Origin: Chloroflexota bacterium
Lineage (GTDB): Bacteria > Chloroflexota > Dehalococcoidia > Lucifugimonadales > Lucifugimonadaceae
Direction of reading: 5' to 3'
Length of the DNA: 64,000 nucleotides
NCBI GenBank assembly: GCA_002730555.1
Contig: PCAM01000037.1
Coordinates: forward strand, 149,630 to 213,629
A program made the translations under genes and the position numbers. Below the pieces are notes generated by a model, which was not told where the DNA came from, did not search any database, and worked only from the letters and a program-made list of their open reading frames with translations. Of the stretch, positions 1-8,466 are shown piece by piece; positions within the stretch are counted from its first letter, which is position 1; every line of letters begins with the position of its first letter.

Positions 1-652
1 TCACGAGCATCGACACCTGTTTTCCGTGCTTGACCGCGCCATCTATCAAGCGCGTGCGGTACTCGTCGATCACCTTCGCCTGGTCCGGTGTGGCGAACAC
101 GCCAAGCTCCTGGGCAAGGTCAGCCGGGCCGAGTGTCACGGCGTCTATGCCCGGGACACTCATGATTTCGTCCAGGTGATCGAAAGCCTGCTGCGACTCA
201 AACATGATCGTGGTGTGGATCTGCTGGTTGATGAAGCGTTGCGACTCCCCAAGCGGACCGTGTTCGTAATCGGTGCCGGGGCCGAACCCGGCCATGCCGC
301 GCAGACCGTCCGGCGCGTAGTGTGACGCGCTCGCCACTTCCTCAGCGATCTCCGGGGTGTCCACCTGCGGGATATGAAGACACCACACTCCAGAGTCGAG
401 CAACCGGGTGATCCATTCCCGGTTGCCTTCCGGGGGCCGCACGGTGATCGGGAATCCGAGAGCGCGTGAGAGGAGGGCGAAGTTGCCGATAGTCTCCATC
501 GAAGGCGATGAGTGCTCGATATCCACCCGTGCGAAGTCCATGCCGGCAGACTGCATCAGCTGGAGGATGGCCGGATTGCGGACCATGTTGACCCATGAGC
601 CGATCTGCACTTTGCCGGCGGCCAGGTTTACTTTCATCGGGTTGGTTCGCAT
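1..652 (-). CDS. HpcH/HpaI family aldolase, C-terminus cut by window edge
   Basis: A class II metal-dependent aldolase of the HpcH/HpaI (2-oxo-3-deoxy acid / 4-hydroxy-2-oxo acid) family, which splits or joins 2-oxo acids with release of pyruvate or a similar product. Reading the minus strand from an ATG at 652 gives about 217 residues without a stop. Visible family marks are DIEHSS near residue 44 (active-site His), TVRPPEG, HIPQVDTPEIAEE, LRGMAG, a metal-site Glu in IMFESQQ and the Asp in GPADLAQELG. The start is supported by AGGGGAG just upstream. The reading frame runs off the left edge, so the last 40 or so residues are missing here. It is one of four paralogues in the window. The family is secure; the substrate is unknown. 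Confidence 0.9.
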   Translation of the reverse strand, partial: MRTNPMKVNLAAGKVQIGSWVNMVRNPAILQLMQSAGMDFARVDIEHSSPSMETIGNFALLSRALGFPITVRPPEGNREWITRLLDSGVWCLHIPQVDTPEIAEEVASASHYAPDGLRGMAGFGPGTDYEHGPLGESQRFINQQIHTTIMFESQQAFDHLDEIMSVPGIDAVTLGPADLAQELGVFATPDQAKVIDEYRTRLIDGAVKHGKQVSMLV

Positions 653-764
653 CGGGCACTCCCCTGTTACATCTGGATTGCGTTGACCCACGTCGGCTCG
701 GGCAGTCTAAACCTGTCCGCCGCCCAGATGAGCGTCACCTTTAGCTGCGCCCGCTGGAATGCGC

Positions 765-1698
765 TCACCCTTGGCAATTCCGGGCCAGGGGGGCATCCGT
801 GAAATATCCGGCGATTGGTGCTATGGCCGCGTCCATGGCATCGTGGTTTATGGCTCCATGTTCTTCGTACCAGTTAGCAATTACCTGCGGGGCAGGCCCG
901 CCTAGCGCCGTGACCGCCTGGACGGAAAGTTCGATGCTTGCGCCCAATCGAAAAGGATCAATCGCCCGCCGATAAGCCTCAGGTTGTCCAAGCGGACGTG
1001 CCCTTGGGTGAACGTGCGTTTGAACGAACTGGCCGCCCGGCGACCTGAGGCCGCTTCCAGAACACTGCCGTGCACCTGAAACCGGTCTTCAGTTTCGCCT
1101 GTCTTTCGGCCCGCAAGAACGGCACACGCCGCCATGTCCTCAAGTGCGAACGCACACTTGCGGGTGTTGCGCTTTGAGGACGCTTTCGCCCTGGGCGTGG
1201 GTACCCACTCCGGCTGCGAATCGTGCGACGTGGACTGATGGAACACTGCCAGTCCCGTGGTTACACGTCGTGTAAGACCGGCGGTCTAGGGCGGAACTGT
1301 TTTGGGCTTACGTCCTCCGGCAGCGGAACACGGCATCCGTCGACGGCAGACGATCCCAGGAATCCCGGGGCGTGGCCTTCGAGCACATGCGGAAGCTCAC
1401 GATGGATTCGCAGCTCGCTGTCCGGCGCCGCCCGCATGAAGTCGTTGGACGCCTCATTGACGCCCGTGAAGAACGCGCGCCGGCCGTCCCGGAGTCGCAG
1501 CCGGAATGTCGGCGTCGAGCCGTAGCCGCCCCAGGCCCGTGTTACACGGGCTACCGGCGAGCCGAGCAGGCGTGCCCTCTCGTTCTTGATCGGCGCAAGG
1601 ACGTTGCGCCAGGGCGTTTTTCTTCGATCCCTGTTTGCGGCATGAAGCGGCGAATATAGTTCATCGCCCTGCCCCGGGCTATTTCGGGCGAATATCAT
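765..1698 (-). pseudogene. Decayed phosphotransferase (APH/choline kinase-like) gene
   Basis: Three minus-strand reading frames together spell one protein resembling the aminoglycoside phosphotransferase (APH) enzyme family. The upstream part (about 1698-1261) carries TRAWGGYGSTPTFRLRLRDG and FFTGVNEASNDFM, typical of the N-lobe. The middle part (about 1260-902) carries TQGHVRLDNLRL followed by RLILFDWAQAS, which matches the catalytic-loop H-x-x-x-x-x-N region and the metal-binding Asp. The last part (947-765) carries LSVQAVTALGGPAPQVIANWYEEHG and ends at a TGA. The frames change near 1260-1290 and again near 930-947, so no intact protein can be made. The 5' end is uncertain. A sequencing or assembly error could mimic this, but two separate shifts argue for real decay. 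Confidence 0.72.
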
Positions 1699-1737
1699 GA
1701 GTGCGCCTCACGGACTTCTGAAAGGAGTCACCCCCGG

Positions 1738-3705
1738 ATGCCAGAAAAGGCCATCGCAGCTTACGGATCGTGGGAATCACCGATTACCGCCGAGAGCGTG
1801 TCGGCGGCCGGGGTGCGTCTCAGTGCAGTCTCCGTGGATGGCGGAGACGTTTACTGGCTTGAGGGCCGGCCGCTGGAGGGCGGGCGCAGCGTGTTGGTGT
1901 TGCGCCGAGATGACGGAACGATCGAGGACGTTACATCGGAAGGAGTCAACGTTCGAACCACGGTGCACGAGTACGGCGGCGGCGCCTACGTGGTTCACGA
2001 TGGCGTTGTCTACTTCTCAAACTTCTCAGATCAGCGTCTTTATCGACAGGTTGCCGGGGGTTCTCCAGAGCCAATCACGCCGGAATCGTCATCCCGGATG
2101 CGATTTGCCGATGGCCGGGTGACGGCTGACGGCGCCGCGATGTACTGCGTACGGGAGAGTCATCCGCAAGGGGGCGGCAAGGTGGTCAACGAGATTGTGC
2201 GGCTGTCGCTGGACGGATCGGGGGAGCAGTCCGTCGTTGCGACCGGGCACGATTTTTACGCCGCGCCACGGCTGAACCCGGATGAAAGTTCGATTTCCTG
2301 GCTGACCTGGGATCACCCGAATATGCCGTGGGACACCTCGTATCTGGAGATCGCCGATCTGGATGAGCGTGGCATCGTATCTGGTGCGCGGGTGGTGGCC
2401 GGGCGGGACGATGCCTCGATCTACCAGCCGGAGTGGGGGCCGGATGGGCGGCTCTACTTTGTTTCCGACGAATCCGGCTGGTGGAATTTGTATGTGCTCG
2501 GCAATGGCGACGCCGCGACCCCGCTTGCGCCGATGGAGGCGGAGTTCGGCCACCCGATGTGGGGACTTGGCGCGTCCACCTACGGATTTCTGCCGGATGG
2601 CCGGTTGCTGGCGACATGGAGCGTGGACGCCATCGCCGGAATGGGGGTTGCCGACCCAAACGGCGGCGGCTTGACCGTCATCGACATCCCGTACACCTCT
2701 CTTGGTGCCTCATACGGCACCCTCGCCGTCCTCGACGCGGAGGCGGGGCCGAGAGTCGTTTGCCTAGGCGGATCTCCGCACTCCGGCGCGGCCGTCGTTT
2801 CGATCAGCGTCCCGGACGGCGCTTCTGAGGTTCTGAAACGTGGAAGTACGCTCTCTGTGAACCCCGGTTACGTGTCGGAAGCGAAGCCGATCTCGTTTTC
2901 TGTGAGCGACGGGGAGACATCACACGCACTCTGGTATCCGCCGGTAAACCGCGACTTTGCCGGTGGGCGTCACGAGCTACCGCCGCTTGTGGTGATGAGC
3001 CACGGCGGTCCGACATCACAAACGGATGGTTCGCTGAGCATGGGCATCCAGTTCTGGACCAGCCGGGGCATCGGCGTTGTTGATGTGAATTATCGGGGAA
3101 GCTCCGGCTACGGGCGCACCTACCGGGACGCACTTCAGGGAACGTGGGGGTTGTTCGATGCCGAGGACTGTATCGCCGCCGCCCTCTATCTGGCGGATGC
3201 GGGTCTGGTCGACCGGGGGCGGATGGCGATCCGTGGCGGTAGCGCGGGCGGCTACACGACGCTCGTGGCACTGGCGTTCCACGACGAATTCGCGGCCGGC
3301 GCTAGCTACTACGGCGTTGCTGATCTCACAGCACTCGCCGAGGAAACGCACAAGTTTGAGTCCCGATACCTGGACGGACTGATCGCTCCCTACCCGGAAG
3401 GAGCGGCCGTCTACGACGAGCGGTCGGCGATCAAGCAGGTCGACGGGATGTCGGCGCCGCTGATCCTGTTCCAGGGTCTGGAGGACAAGGTTGTTCCGCC
3501 GGAACAAGCACGCATGATGGCGGAAGCGCTGCGGGCGAAAAGCGTCCCGTTTGCGCTGTTGGAATTCGAGGGCGAGCAGCACGGCTTCCGAAAGGCAGAA
3601 AACGCCATCCGAAGCCTGGAGGCGGAGCTCTTCTTCTACGGGCAGATTTTGGGTTTCACGCCCGCGGACAAGGTCCAACCGGTGGTTATTGAGGGGCTGT
3701 CGTAG
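1738..3705 (+). CDS. S9 family (prolyl oligopeptidase-type) serine peptidase
   Basis: A 655-residue S9-family peptidase, which cleaves short peptides, often after proline or with an aminopeptidase/acylaminoacyl mode. The N-terminal two thirds (about 1-390) is a beta-propeller-like region. The C-terminal third is an alpha/beta hydrolase. The nucleophile lies in GGSAGGY (Ser502), the acid is Asp583 in QGLEDKVVPP and the histidine is His615 in EGEQHGF, so the triad is complete and in the usual order. No signal peptide is seen, so it is probably cytoplasmic. The ATG at 1738 follows AAGGAG at about 10 bases. It stands alone and is followed directly by a strong hairpin. The family is certain; the peptide preference is unknown. 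Confidence 0.95.
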   Translation: MPEKAIAAYGSWESPITAESVSAAGVRLSAVSVDGGDVYWLEGRPLEGGRSVLVLRRDDGTIEDVTSEGVNVRTTVHEYGGGAYVVHDGVVYFSNFSDQRLYRQVAGGSPEPITPESSSRMRFADGRVTADGAAMYCVRESHPQGGGKVVNEIVRLSLDGSGEQSVVATGHDFYAAPRLNPDESSISWLTWDHPNMPWDTSYLEIADLDERGIVSGARVVAGRDDASIYQPEWGPDGRLYFVSDESGWWNLYVLGNGDAATPLAPMEAEFGHPMWGLGASTYGFLPDGRLLATWSVDAIAGMGVADPNGGGLTVIDIPYTSLGASYGTLAVLDAEAGPRVVCLGGSPHSGAAVVSISVPDGASEVLKRGSTLSVNPGYVSEAKPISFSVSDGETSHALWYPPVNRDFAGGRHELPPLVVMSHGGPTSQTDGSLSMGIQFWTSRGIGVVDVNYRGSSGYGRTYRDALQGTWGLFDAEDCIAAALYLADAGLVDRGRMAIRGGSAGGYTTLVALAFHDEFAAGASYYGVADLTALAEETHKFESRYLDGLIAPYPEGAAVYDERSAIKQVDGMSAPLILFQGLEDKVVPPEQARMMAEALRAKSVPFALLEFEGEQHGFRKAENAIRSLEAELFFYGQILGFTPADKVQPVVIEGLS

Positions 3706-3726
3706 GGGCCGATCGCCATCGGCCCC
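3705..3726 (+). terminator. Stem-loop just after the S9 peptidase gene
   Basis: GGGCCGAT and ATCGGCCC pair around a CGCC loop, starting at the stop codon of the peptidase gene. No run of T follows, so it may act as a terminator needing other factors or as an mRNA 3'-end stabiliser. Confidence 0.5.
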
Positions 3727-3814
3727 AGAGCGGATAGTCAGCCGCCTCTTCAGTGTGAGGTTCACTCATCCCGCAAGAACTTCAGCACGCCGGGTAATCA
3801 GAATCCCCTGTCGT

Positions 3815-3934
3815 CCTGAACTTGATTCAGGATCCGATTGATCGGCGTTGACACCTCACAGGTCGCGACGACGGGCGATCCGGGTCGCGAATCGCCAGGG
3901 TCGCTGGATGAGCCGATCCTGAATCAAGTCCAGG
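3815..3934. repeat. Inverted pair of a dispersed palindromic repeat
   Basis: The left arm CCTGAACTTGATTCAGGATC (3815-3834) and the right arm GATCCTGAATCAAGTCCAGG (3915-3934) are reverse complements with one mismatch, 80 bases apart. Each arm is itself partly palindromic. Repeats of this kind are scattered in many GC-rich bacterial genomes. The surrounding 3706-4010 stretch has no gene that I can support. Confidence 0.75.
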
Positions 3935-4010
3935 ATGGCATGATGGTTCAGGACAACGTTGAAGTACAAGTGAGGGCAGGCCGCTGCCCGCCCCTACGGT
4001 GTCCATCATT

Positions 4011-4835
4011 TCACCCGCTCATCCCGGCGTCCGTCCAGCGTTCCGCCACGTCTATGCAGCGCATGAATTCGACGCCCGGGTATGTGCGGATGTAGTTAAT
4101 CAGCTTCTCCAGCGCCATCAATCGGGCGAGTCGGCCTGAGGTGTGAGGGTGCATGGTGAGCATGAATGAGCGGTTGAGCCGGTGTGCGCCGTCGAACTCC
4201 CACTTCCAGGCTTCCAGAACGTCCGGGGCGGTCGCCATCGGGCCCGTTCGCCCGGCGACGGGCGAGTAGGTGTAGTACGGGGCGTCGTCCAGCGACCAGT
4301 GGACGGGCAGCTCGACCATGCGGCCACCTTCCGCCTCCACGAAATACGGGATGTCGTTGCCCATGAGGCTTGAGTCGTAAACGAAGCCGCGTTCTTTGAG
4401 TAGGTCCAGCGAGTTGGCGCTTAGTTCCCACGATGGCGAGCGGTAGCCCACCACACGCTGTCCCGTGATCCCCTCCAAAATTTCCGCTCCGTGATCAAGC
4501 ACCTCACCCTCTTCGCCATCGCCGGACAGCGTGGCCGGAGGCTCGTGCCTGTATCCGTGGTGTGCGACCTCGTGGCCGTGAGCCACCACGTCCCGCACCG
4601 TGTCCTCGTGTCGTTCCGCGACCCATCCGGGGACGAAGAAAGTGGTCTTGACGCCGAGATCGTCCAGCAGGTCCAGGATACGGGGGACTGCCACGTTTGG
4701 CCCGAACTCGCCCATCGAAATGACGCTCGGCTGAACCTCGAGATCCGGGTTGCGGTTCAGCGTCGCCGACGGGCCGTCCATGTCGAAGGTGATCATCGCG
4801 ACGCATCGGGTGTCACCCGGCCAGATTCCACTCAT
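4011..4835 (-). CDS. Polysaccharide deacetylase (CE4/NodB) family protein
   Basis: A 274-residue carbohydrate-esterase-4 type deacetylase. These metal enzymes remove N- or O-acetyl groups from sugars, and some relatives act on small cyclic amides such as allantoin. The general-base region is TFDMDG (Asp18, Asp20), closer to the PuuE/HP0310 branch than to the classical TFDDG. The metal-binding HxxxH is His93 and His97 in HHGYRH, RSPSWELS corresponds to the RxPxG motif, and MHPHTSG near the C-terminus supplies the late histidine. There is no signal peptide, which argues against an extracellular chitin or peptidoglycan substrate. The start has AGGAG. The gene lies 28 bases downstream of the membrane protein gene on the same strand, probably in one transcript. 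Confidence 0.88.
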   Translation of the reverse strand: MSGIWPGDTRCVAMITFDMDGPSATLNRNPDLEVQPSVISMGEFGPNVAVPRILDLLDDLGVKTTFFVPGWVAERHEDTVRDVVAHGHEVAHHGYRHEPPATLSGDGEEGEVLDHGAEILEGITGQRVVGYRSPSWELSANSLDLLKERGFVYDSSLMGNDIPYFVEAEGGRMVELPVHWSLDDAPYYTYSPVAGRTGPMATAPDVLEAWKWEFDGAHRLNRSFMLTMHPHTSGRLARLMALEKLINYIRTYPGVEFMRCIDVAERWTDAGMSG

Positions 4836-4863
4836 GTCTCACTCCTGTCCATTAATCCCATCT

Positions 4864-5346
4864 CTAAACCCAGCGGGCCGCGGCCATAGCGCCTACAGCC
4901 ACCAATGCCAACAGTGCGTGCAACTTCTCGTACACGCTGATCTGGGAGTCCAGCGCCGCCATCGCGTCTAGATCCCGAGATCCCTCGTTCTCTCGCCGGC
5001 CCCGGGCCTGGGTAAAACCTGCGAGGCCGCCAAAAAGTAGCGCCACGATCGCCGCCACAAGCCCGATTCCGATCGACCAGCCCCAGCCGTTATCAAACAG
5101 TTGGCCAAAATCGCGCCCCGGCGTACGGGACACGAGGACAAACCCGACCACGATCGTGGTCACAGCCGAGCCATGGACGACGGGGGACCAGGTTTTGTTG
5201 ATCGACGTCGTAACCGTTTTTTCTATCTCCGGTTCAAGCACCCGAAGCCGAGGGTTGAGGATGAACGCGAGAAACACGGCGCTTCCGACCCAGATCACAC
5301 CGGGAATGATGTGAAGAATTCGCAATATTGGAAGTTCGGTGAACAT
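4864..5346 (-). CDS. Four-helix integral membrane protein, CopD/DUF2269-like
   Basis: A 160-residue membrane protein with about four hydrophobic helices (roughly 8-30, 57-76, 89-111 and 138-159). The first helix holds LHIIPGVIWVGSAVF, and a histidine followed by a small-residue helix is typical of CopD-like and urate-oxidase-N-like membrane domains that may bind haem or metal. A second histidine in SPVVHGSA and a third in EKLHALL lie near other helices and could act as ligands. The ATG at 5346 follows AAGAGGC. It is probably co-transcribed with the deacetylase downstream. The transported or bound species cannot be told from sequence. Confidence 0.7.
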   Translation of the reverse strand: MFTELPILRILHIIPGVIWVGSAVFLAFILNPRLRVLEPEIEKTVTTSINKTWSPVVHGSAVTTIVVGFVLVSRTPGRDFGQLFDNGWGWSIGIGLVAAIVALLFGGLAGFTQARGRRENEGSRDLDAMAALDSQISVYEKLHALLALVAVGAMAAARWV

Positions 5347-5509
5347 GAAGCCTCTTCATTGTTGGACTGGCGTCCATCGCATCGCCCGACGGCATTCTAT
5401 CGGTCAGATAATCCAGGCCGACCCGATTCCGCATAAAGGAGTCAGGGCGCGGTTCTGCGGTTAAAGTAGCGCCGTACGGGTAAACGACGCTTGAAAACGG
5501 GGATTCGAG

Positions 5510-6892
5510 ATGCACGAACTCTTGAGCCGATCAGCCAGGCAGATAGCGAAGGCCATCCGAGATCGTGAGGTCTCTTCGGAAGAGATCGCACGCGCAGCCC
5601 TGAAGCGTATCGACGAGGTCAATCCAAAGCTGAACGCGGTGGTCGCGCTTGCCGCCGACAGGGCGTTGGATGAGGCGCGTCAACGGGACGTAGAAACGGC
5701 TCGGGGCGAGTTCAAGGGGCTGCTGCACGGCGTTCCGATCACGCTGAAAGACTCACACGACACCGAAGGCATCGTCACCACCGGCGGCACGACCGGGCGA
5801 CGTGAATTCGTGCCAACAGCGGACTCGCCACCAGTTGCGCGGTTGCGTGCAGCAGGCGCCGTGGTGCTCGGCAAGACCAATACACCAGAGTTCACGATGT
5901 CCTTCATCACCGAGAATCTGGTGTACGGGAAGACCAACAACCCCTACGACGTGACCCGAACGCCGGGCGGCAGCAGCGGTGGGGCGGCAGCGATCGTGGC
6001 GGCCTGTGGCGCGTTTCTCGAGCTTGGCTCGGACCTCGGCGGCAGCGTGCGGGTGCCCGCCAACTACTGCGGCATCGCCGGACTGAAAACCTCTGCCGGA
6101 CGGGTGCCACGCACCGGCCACGCCTTCCCGTGGGGCGGTCCGCTGGACGGATTCGGCACTGTGGGACCGCTCGCCCGTCGCGTCGAAGACCTCAAACTTG
6201 CGTTGCCGATCATATCCGGGCCTGACTGGATCGACCCGTTCGTGGAGCCGGTGCCGATCCGCAACCCTGACGAGGTGAACGTCGCCGGAATGCGAGTGGC
6301 CTTCTTCACCGACAACGGCCTGCAAACGCCGACCCTCGAGATTCAGGAAGTCGTCCGATCCGCCGCCGCCGTGATCTCCGATACAGGCGCCGCGGTTGAG
6401 GACACCCGTCCGGCGGCCGTCGGCCGCGCCTCGGACCTCGCCAGCAAGTCCTTCGGCGCCGATGGAGGTTACTTCTCGTGGAAGCTTCTGTCGGAGGCCG
6501 GCACGTCCGAACCCTCACGCTTCCTCGCCGAGCGCGCCGAAGGGCCACCGGAGAACGGACTGTCCGTCGAGGAGTACGCGGCCTTAATGCACGAGGTAGA
6601 CGGCGTACGAAGCGAGATGCTCGGCTTCATGAAAAACTTCGATGTGATCATCTGCCCGGTGGCAGCTCAAGCCGCGCCGACCCACGAGGACGCCGAGGAG
6701 CTGAAATACACCTACACCCAGGCCCATAACCTGAGCGGCCTGCCGGGAGCGGTTGTGCGCGGTGGGACATCGCCCGAAGGCATGCCGATCGGCGTCCAGA
6801 TTGTGGCGCAGCCGTGGCGGGAGGACGTGGCGCTTGCGGTGGCGGCGGTGATCGAAGAGGCAACCGGAGGCTGGATAGCGCCGGCCATTTGA
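5510..6892 (+). CDS. Amidase (amidase signature family), first of a tandem pair
   Basis: A 460-residue amidase-signature enzyme that hydrolyses a C-N amide bond using a Ser-cisSer-Lys triad. The Lys is Lys80 (TLKDSHD), the bridging Ser is Ser155 in GGSSGG and the nucleophile is Ser179 in SDLGGSVRVPA. The 75- and 24-residue spacings are the same as in fatty acid amide hydrolase. The segment between the last motif and residue 230 (KTSAGRVPRTG) is also typical. The ATG at 5510 has only a weak GGGGA upstream. The next gene, 60 bases on, is a close paralogue of almost equal length. The substrate is not predictable; nothing links it to tRNA amidation (no GatB or GatC nearby). Confidence 0.93.
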   Translation: MHELLSRSARQIAKAIRDREVSSEEIARAALKRIDEVNPKLNAVVALAADRALDEARQRDVETARGEFKGLLHGVPITLKDSHDTEGIVTTGGTTGRREFVPTADSPPVARLRAAGAVVLGKTNTPEFTMSFITENLVYGKTNNPYDVTRTPGGSSGGAAAIVAACGAFLELGSDLGGSVRVPANYCGIAGLKTSAGRVPRTGHAFPWGGPLDGFGTVGPLARRVEDLKLALPIISGPDWIDPFVEPVPIRNPDEVNVAGMRVAFFTDNGLQTPTLEIQEVVRSAAAVISDTGAAVEDTRPAAVGRASDLASKSFGADGGYFSWKLLSEAGTSEPSRFLAERAEGPPENGLSVEEYAALMHEVDGVRSEMLGFMKNFDVIICPVAAQAAPTHEDAEELKYTYTQAHNLSGLPGAVVRGGTSPEGMPIGVQIVAQPWREDVALAVAAVIEEATGGWIAPAI

Positions 6893-6952
6893 ATTCAACA
6901 CGACGCGTTCTCGCCGACTCCGAGCACATCACAAACAACGCAAGGAACCCAC

Positions 6953-8338
6953 ATGGACAACCTGCTCAGCGCATCCGTAACCGAACTCGTGGAGCTGATT
7001 CGCTCGAAGCGTGTCTCATCGGTCGAGATCGTCACGGCGCACCTTGAGCGCATCAAGGCGGTCGACCCGGTTCTGAACGCCGTCGTGCAACTTTGTGAGG
7101 AGCGAGCGCTGGACGAGGCGGGACAATGCGATGCCGAGCTGGCCAACGGCCAACACCGGGGCGCACTGCACGGTGTGCCTTTTACGCTGAAGGACTCGCA
7201 CGACACCGAGGGGATCATTTCGACAGGCGGAACGACCGGCCGCTCCGAGTTCATCCCGGACGCTGATTCACCGCCAACGGCCCGCTTGCGTCGCGCCGGT
7301 GGCGTCTTGCTTGGCAAAACGAACACGCCAGAGCTCACGACCGGCGGTGTGACAGAGAACCTGATCTACGGGCGAACCAACAATCCGTACGACCTCAAAC
7401 GAACCCCGGGCGGCAGCAGCGGCGGCGCTGCTTCGATAATCGCAGCCGGTGGCTCGCCCCTTGATCTTGGCAGCGACACCGGAGGCAGTATCCGCGGCCC
7501 TGCGAACTACTGCGGCATCGCCGGACTGAAGCCGACCACCGGCAGAGTCCCACGCACCGGCCACATCGTGCCCCCGGGGGGGTACCGGGACGCATTCACG
7601 ACCATCGGTCCGCTGGCGCGACGGGTTGATGACTTGATCCTGACCTTCCCGTTGATCGCCGGACCGGACTGGCGCGATCCCTACATCGTGGAGATGCCCG
7701 TGCGGGACCCCGATCTGCTCGATTTCTCGGAACTTCGTGTGGCGACGTACGACGATAACGGAGTCTTAACACCGACCTCCGAAGTCATGGCCGCGGTCAA
7801 GACGGCGGGCGAGGCGATCGCTATAACGGGCGCCAGGGTCGATGAAAACCGGCCGGTCGCTGTCCCGCGTGCGTCCGAATTCATGGACCGAACCCGAACG
7901 GCCGATGGCGGAGCGTTCTCACGTGTGCTGCTGGAGCGCTACGGCACGAGCCGGTCAAGCCCGACGTTGCAGTCGCGCATCGACAGCGCCGGCGACCCAC
8001 TGGACGCAGACGGCCTTGCACAGGTTCAGGACGAGATGGACCAACTACGCATCGAGATGCTGACCTTCATGGACGACTATGACGCGATCGTGTGCCCGGT
8101 CTCCGGGTTCCCGGCGCCGCTCCACGACGACGCAGCGATAACGACGTTCGGCGGCTACACCCACATCTACAACATGACGGGGTGGCCGGCGGTTGTTGTG
8201 CGGGTTGGTACGTCGCCGGAAGGGCTACCCATCGGCGTTCAGGTTGTGGCGCGTGCGTGGCGGGAGGACGTGGCGCTGGGGCTGGCGGGAGCGATCGAGA
8301 TGGCGACCGGTGGGTGGGAAGCGCCGGCGGGACTTTAG
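6953..8338 (+). CDS. Amidase (amidase signature family), second of a tandem pair
   Basis: A 461-residue paralogue of the preceding amidase, lining up with it without gaps over the catalytic half. Lys80 (TLKDSHD), the GGSSGG pair at about 155-156 and Ser179 in GGSIRGPA form the same triad. The two differ most in the C-terminal substrate-binding half (for example the PPGGYRDAF loop and the residues after 300), which suggests that a duplication was followed by substrate divergence. AAGGAA precedes the ATG. With 60 bases between them, the pair is probably one transcript. A dispersed repeat follows before the amidohydrolase gene. Confidence 0.93.
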   Translation: MDNLLSASVTELVELIRSKRVSSVEIVTAHLERIKAVDPVLNAVVQLCEERALDEAGQCDAELANGQHRGALHGVPFTLKDSHDTEGIISTGGTTGRSEFIPDADSPPTARLRRAGGVLLGKTNTPELTTGGVTENLIYGRTNNPYDLKRTPGGSSGGAASIIAAGGSPLDLGSDTGGSIRGPANYCGIAGLKPTTGRVPRTGHIVPPGGYRDAFTTIGPLARRVDDLILTFPLIAGPDWRDPYIVEMPVRDPDLLDFSELRVATYDDNGVLTPTSEVMAAVKTAGEAIAITGARVDENRPVAVPRASEFMDRTRTADGGAFSRVLLERYGTSRSSPTLQSRIDSAGDPLDADGLAQVQDEMDQLRIEMLTFMDDYDAIVCPVSGFPAPLHDDAAITTFGGYTHIYNMTGWPAVVVRVGTSPEGLPIGVQVVARAWREDVALGLAGAIEMATGGWEAPAGL

Positions 8339-8391
8339 GTTTCGGGATAACGGTTCCGGGTGACAGGGGCCGACTTCACGACAATACTTTT

Positions 8392-8425
8392 CCCTCACTC
8401 CAGCCCACTCCCGCTGGGAGAGGGG
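8392..8425. repeat. Dispersed GC-rich intergenic repeat (family A, copy 1)
   Basis: A copy of a short repeat beginning CCCTCAC and ending GCTGGGAGAGGGG, able to fold on itself. Related copies occur at 11171, 35416 (inverted) and 43202 in this window. Confidence 0.7.
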
Positions 8426-8466
8426 TTTCATCGTTCGTTAATTGTGGTGACTAGAAGGAGTAATCC

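Noticed and set aside
3016-3765. 249-codon minus-strand frame opposite the S9 peptidase
   Set aside because: It overlaps the catalytic domain of the peptidase and has no recognisable domain.
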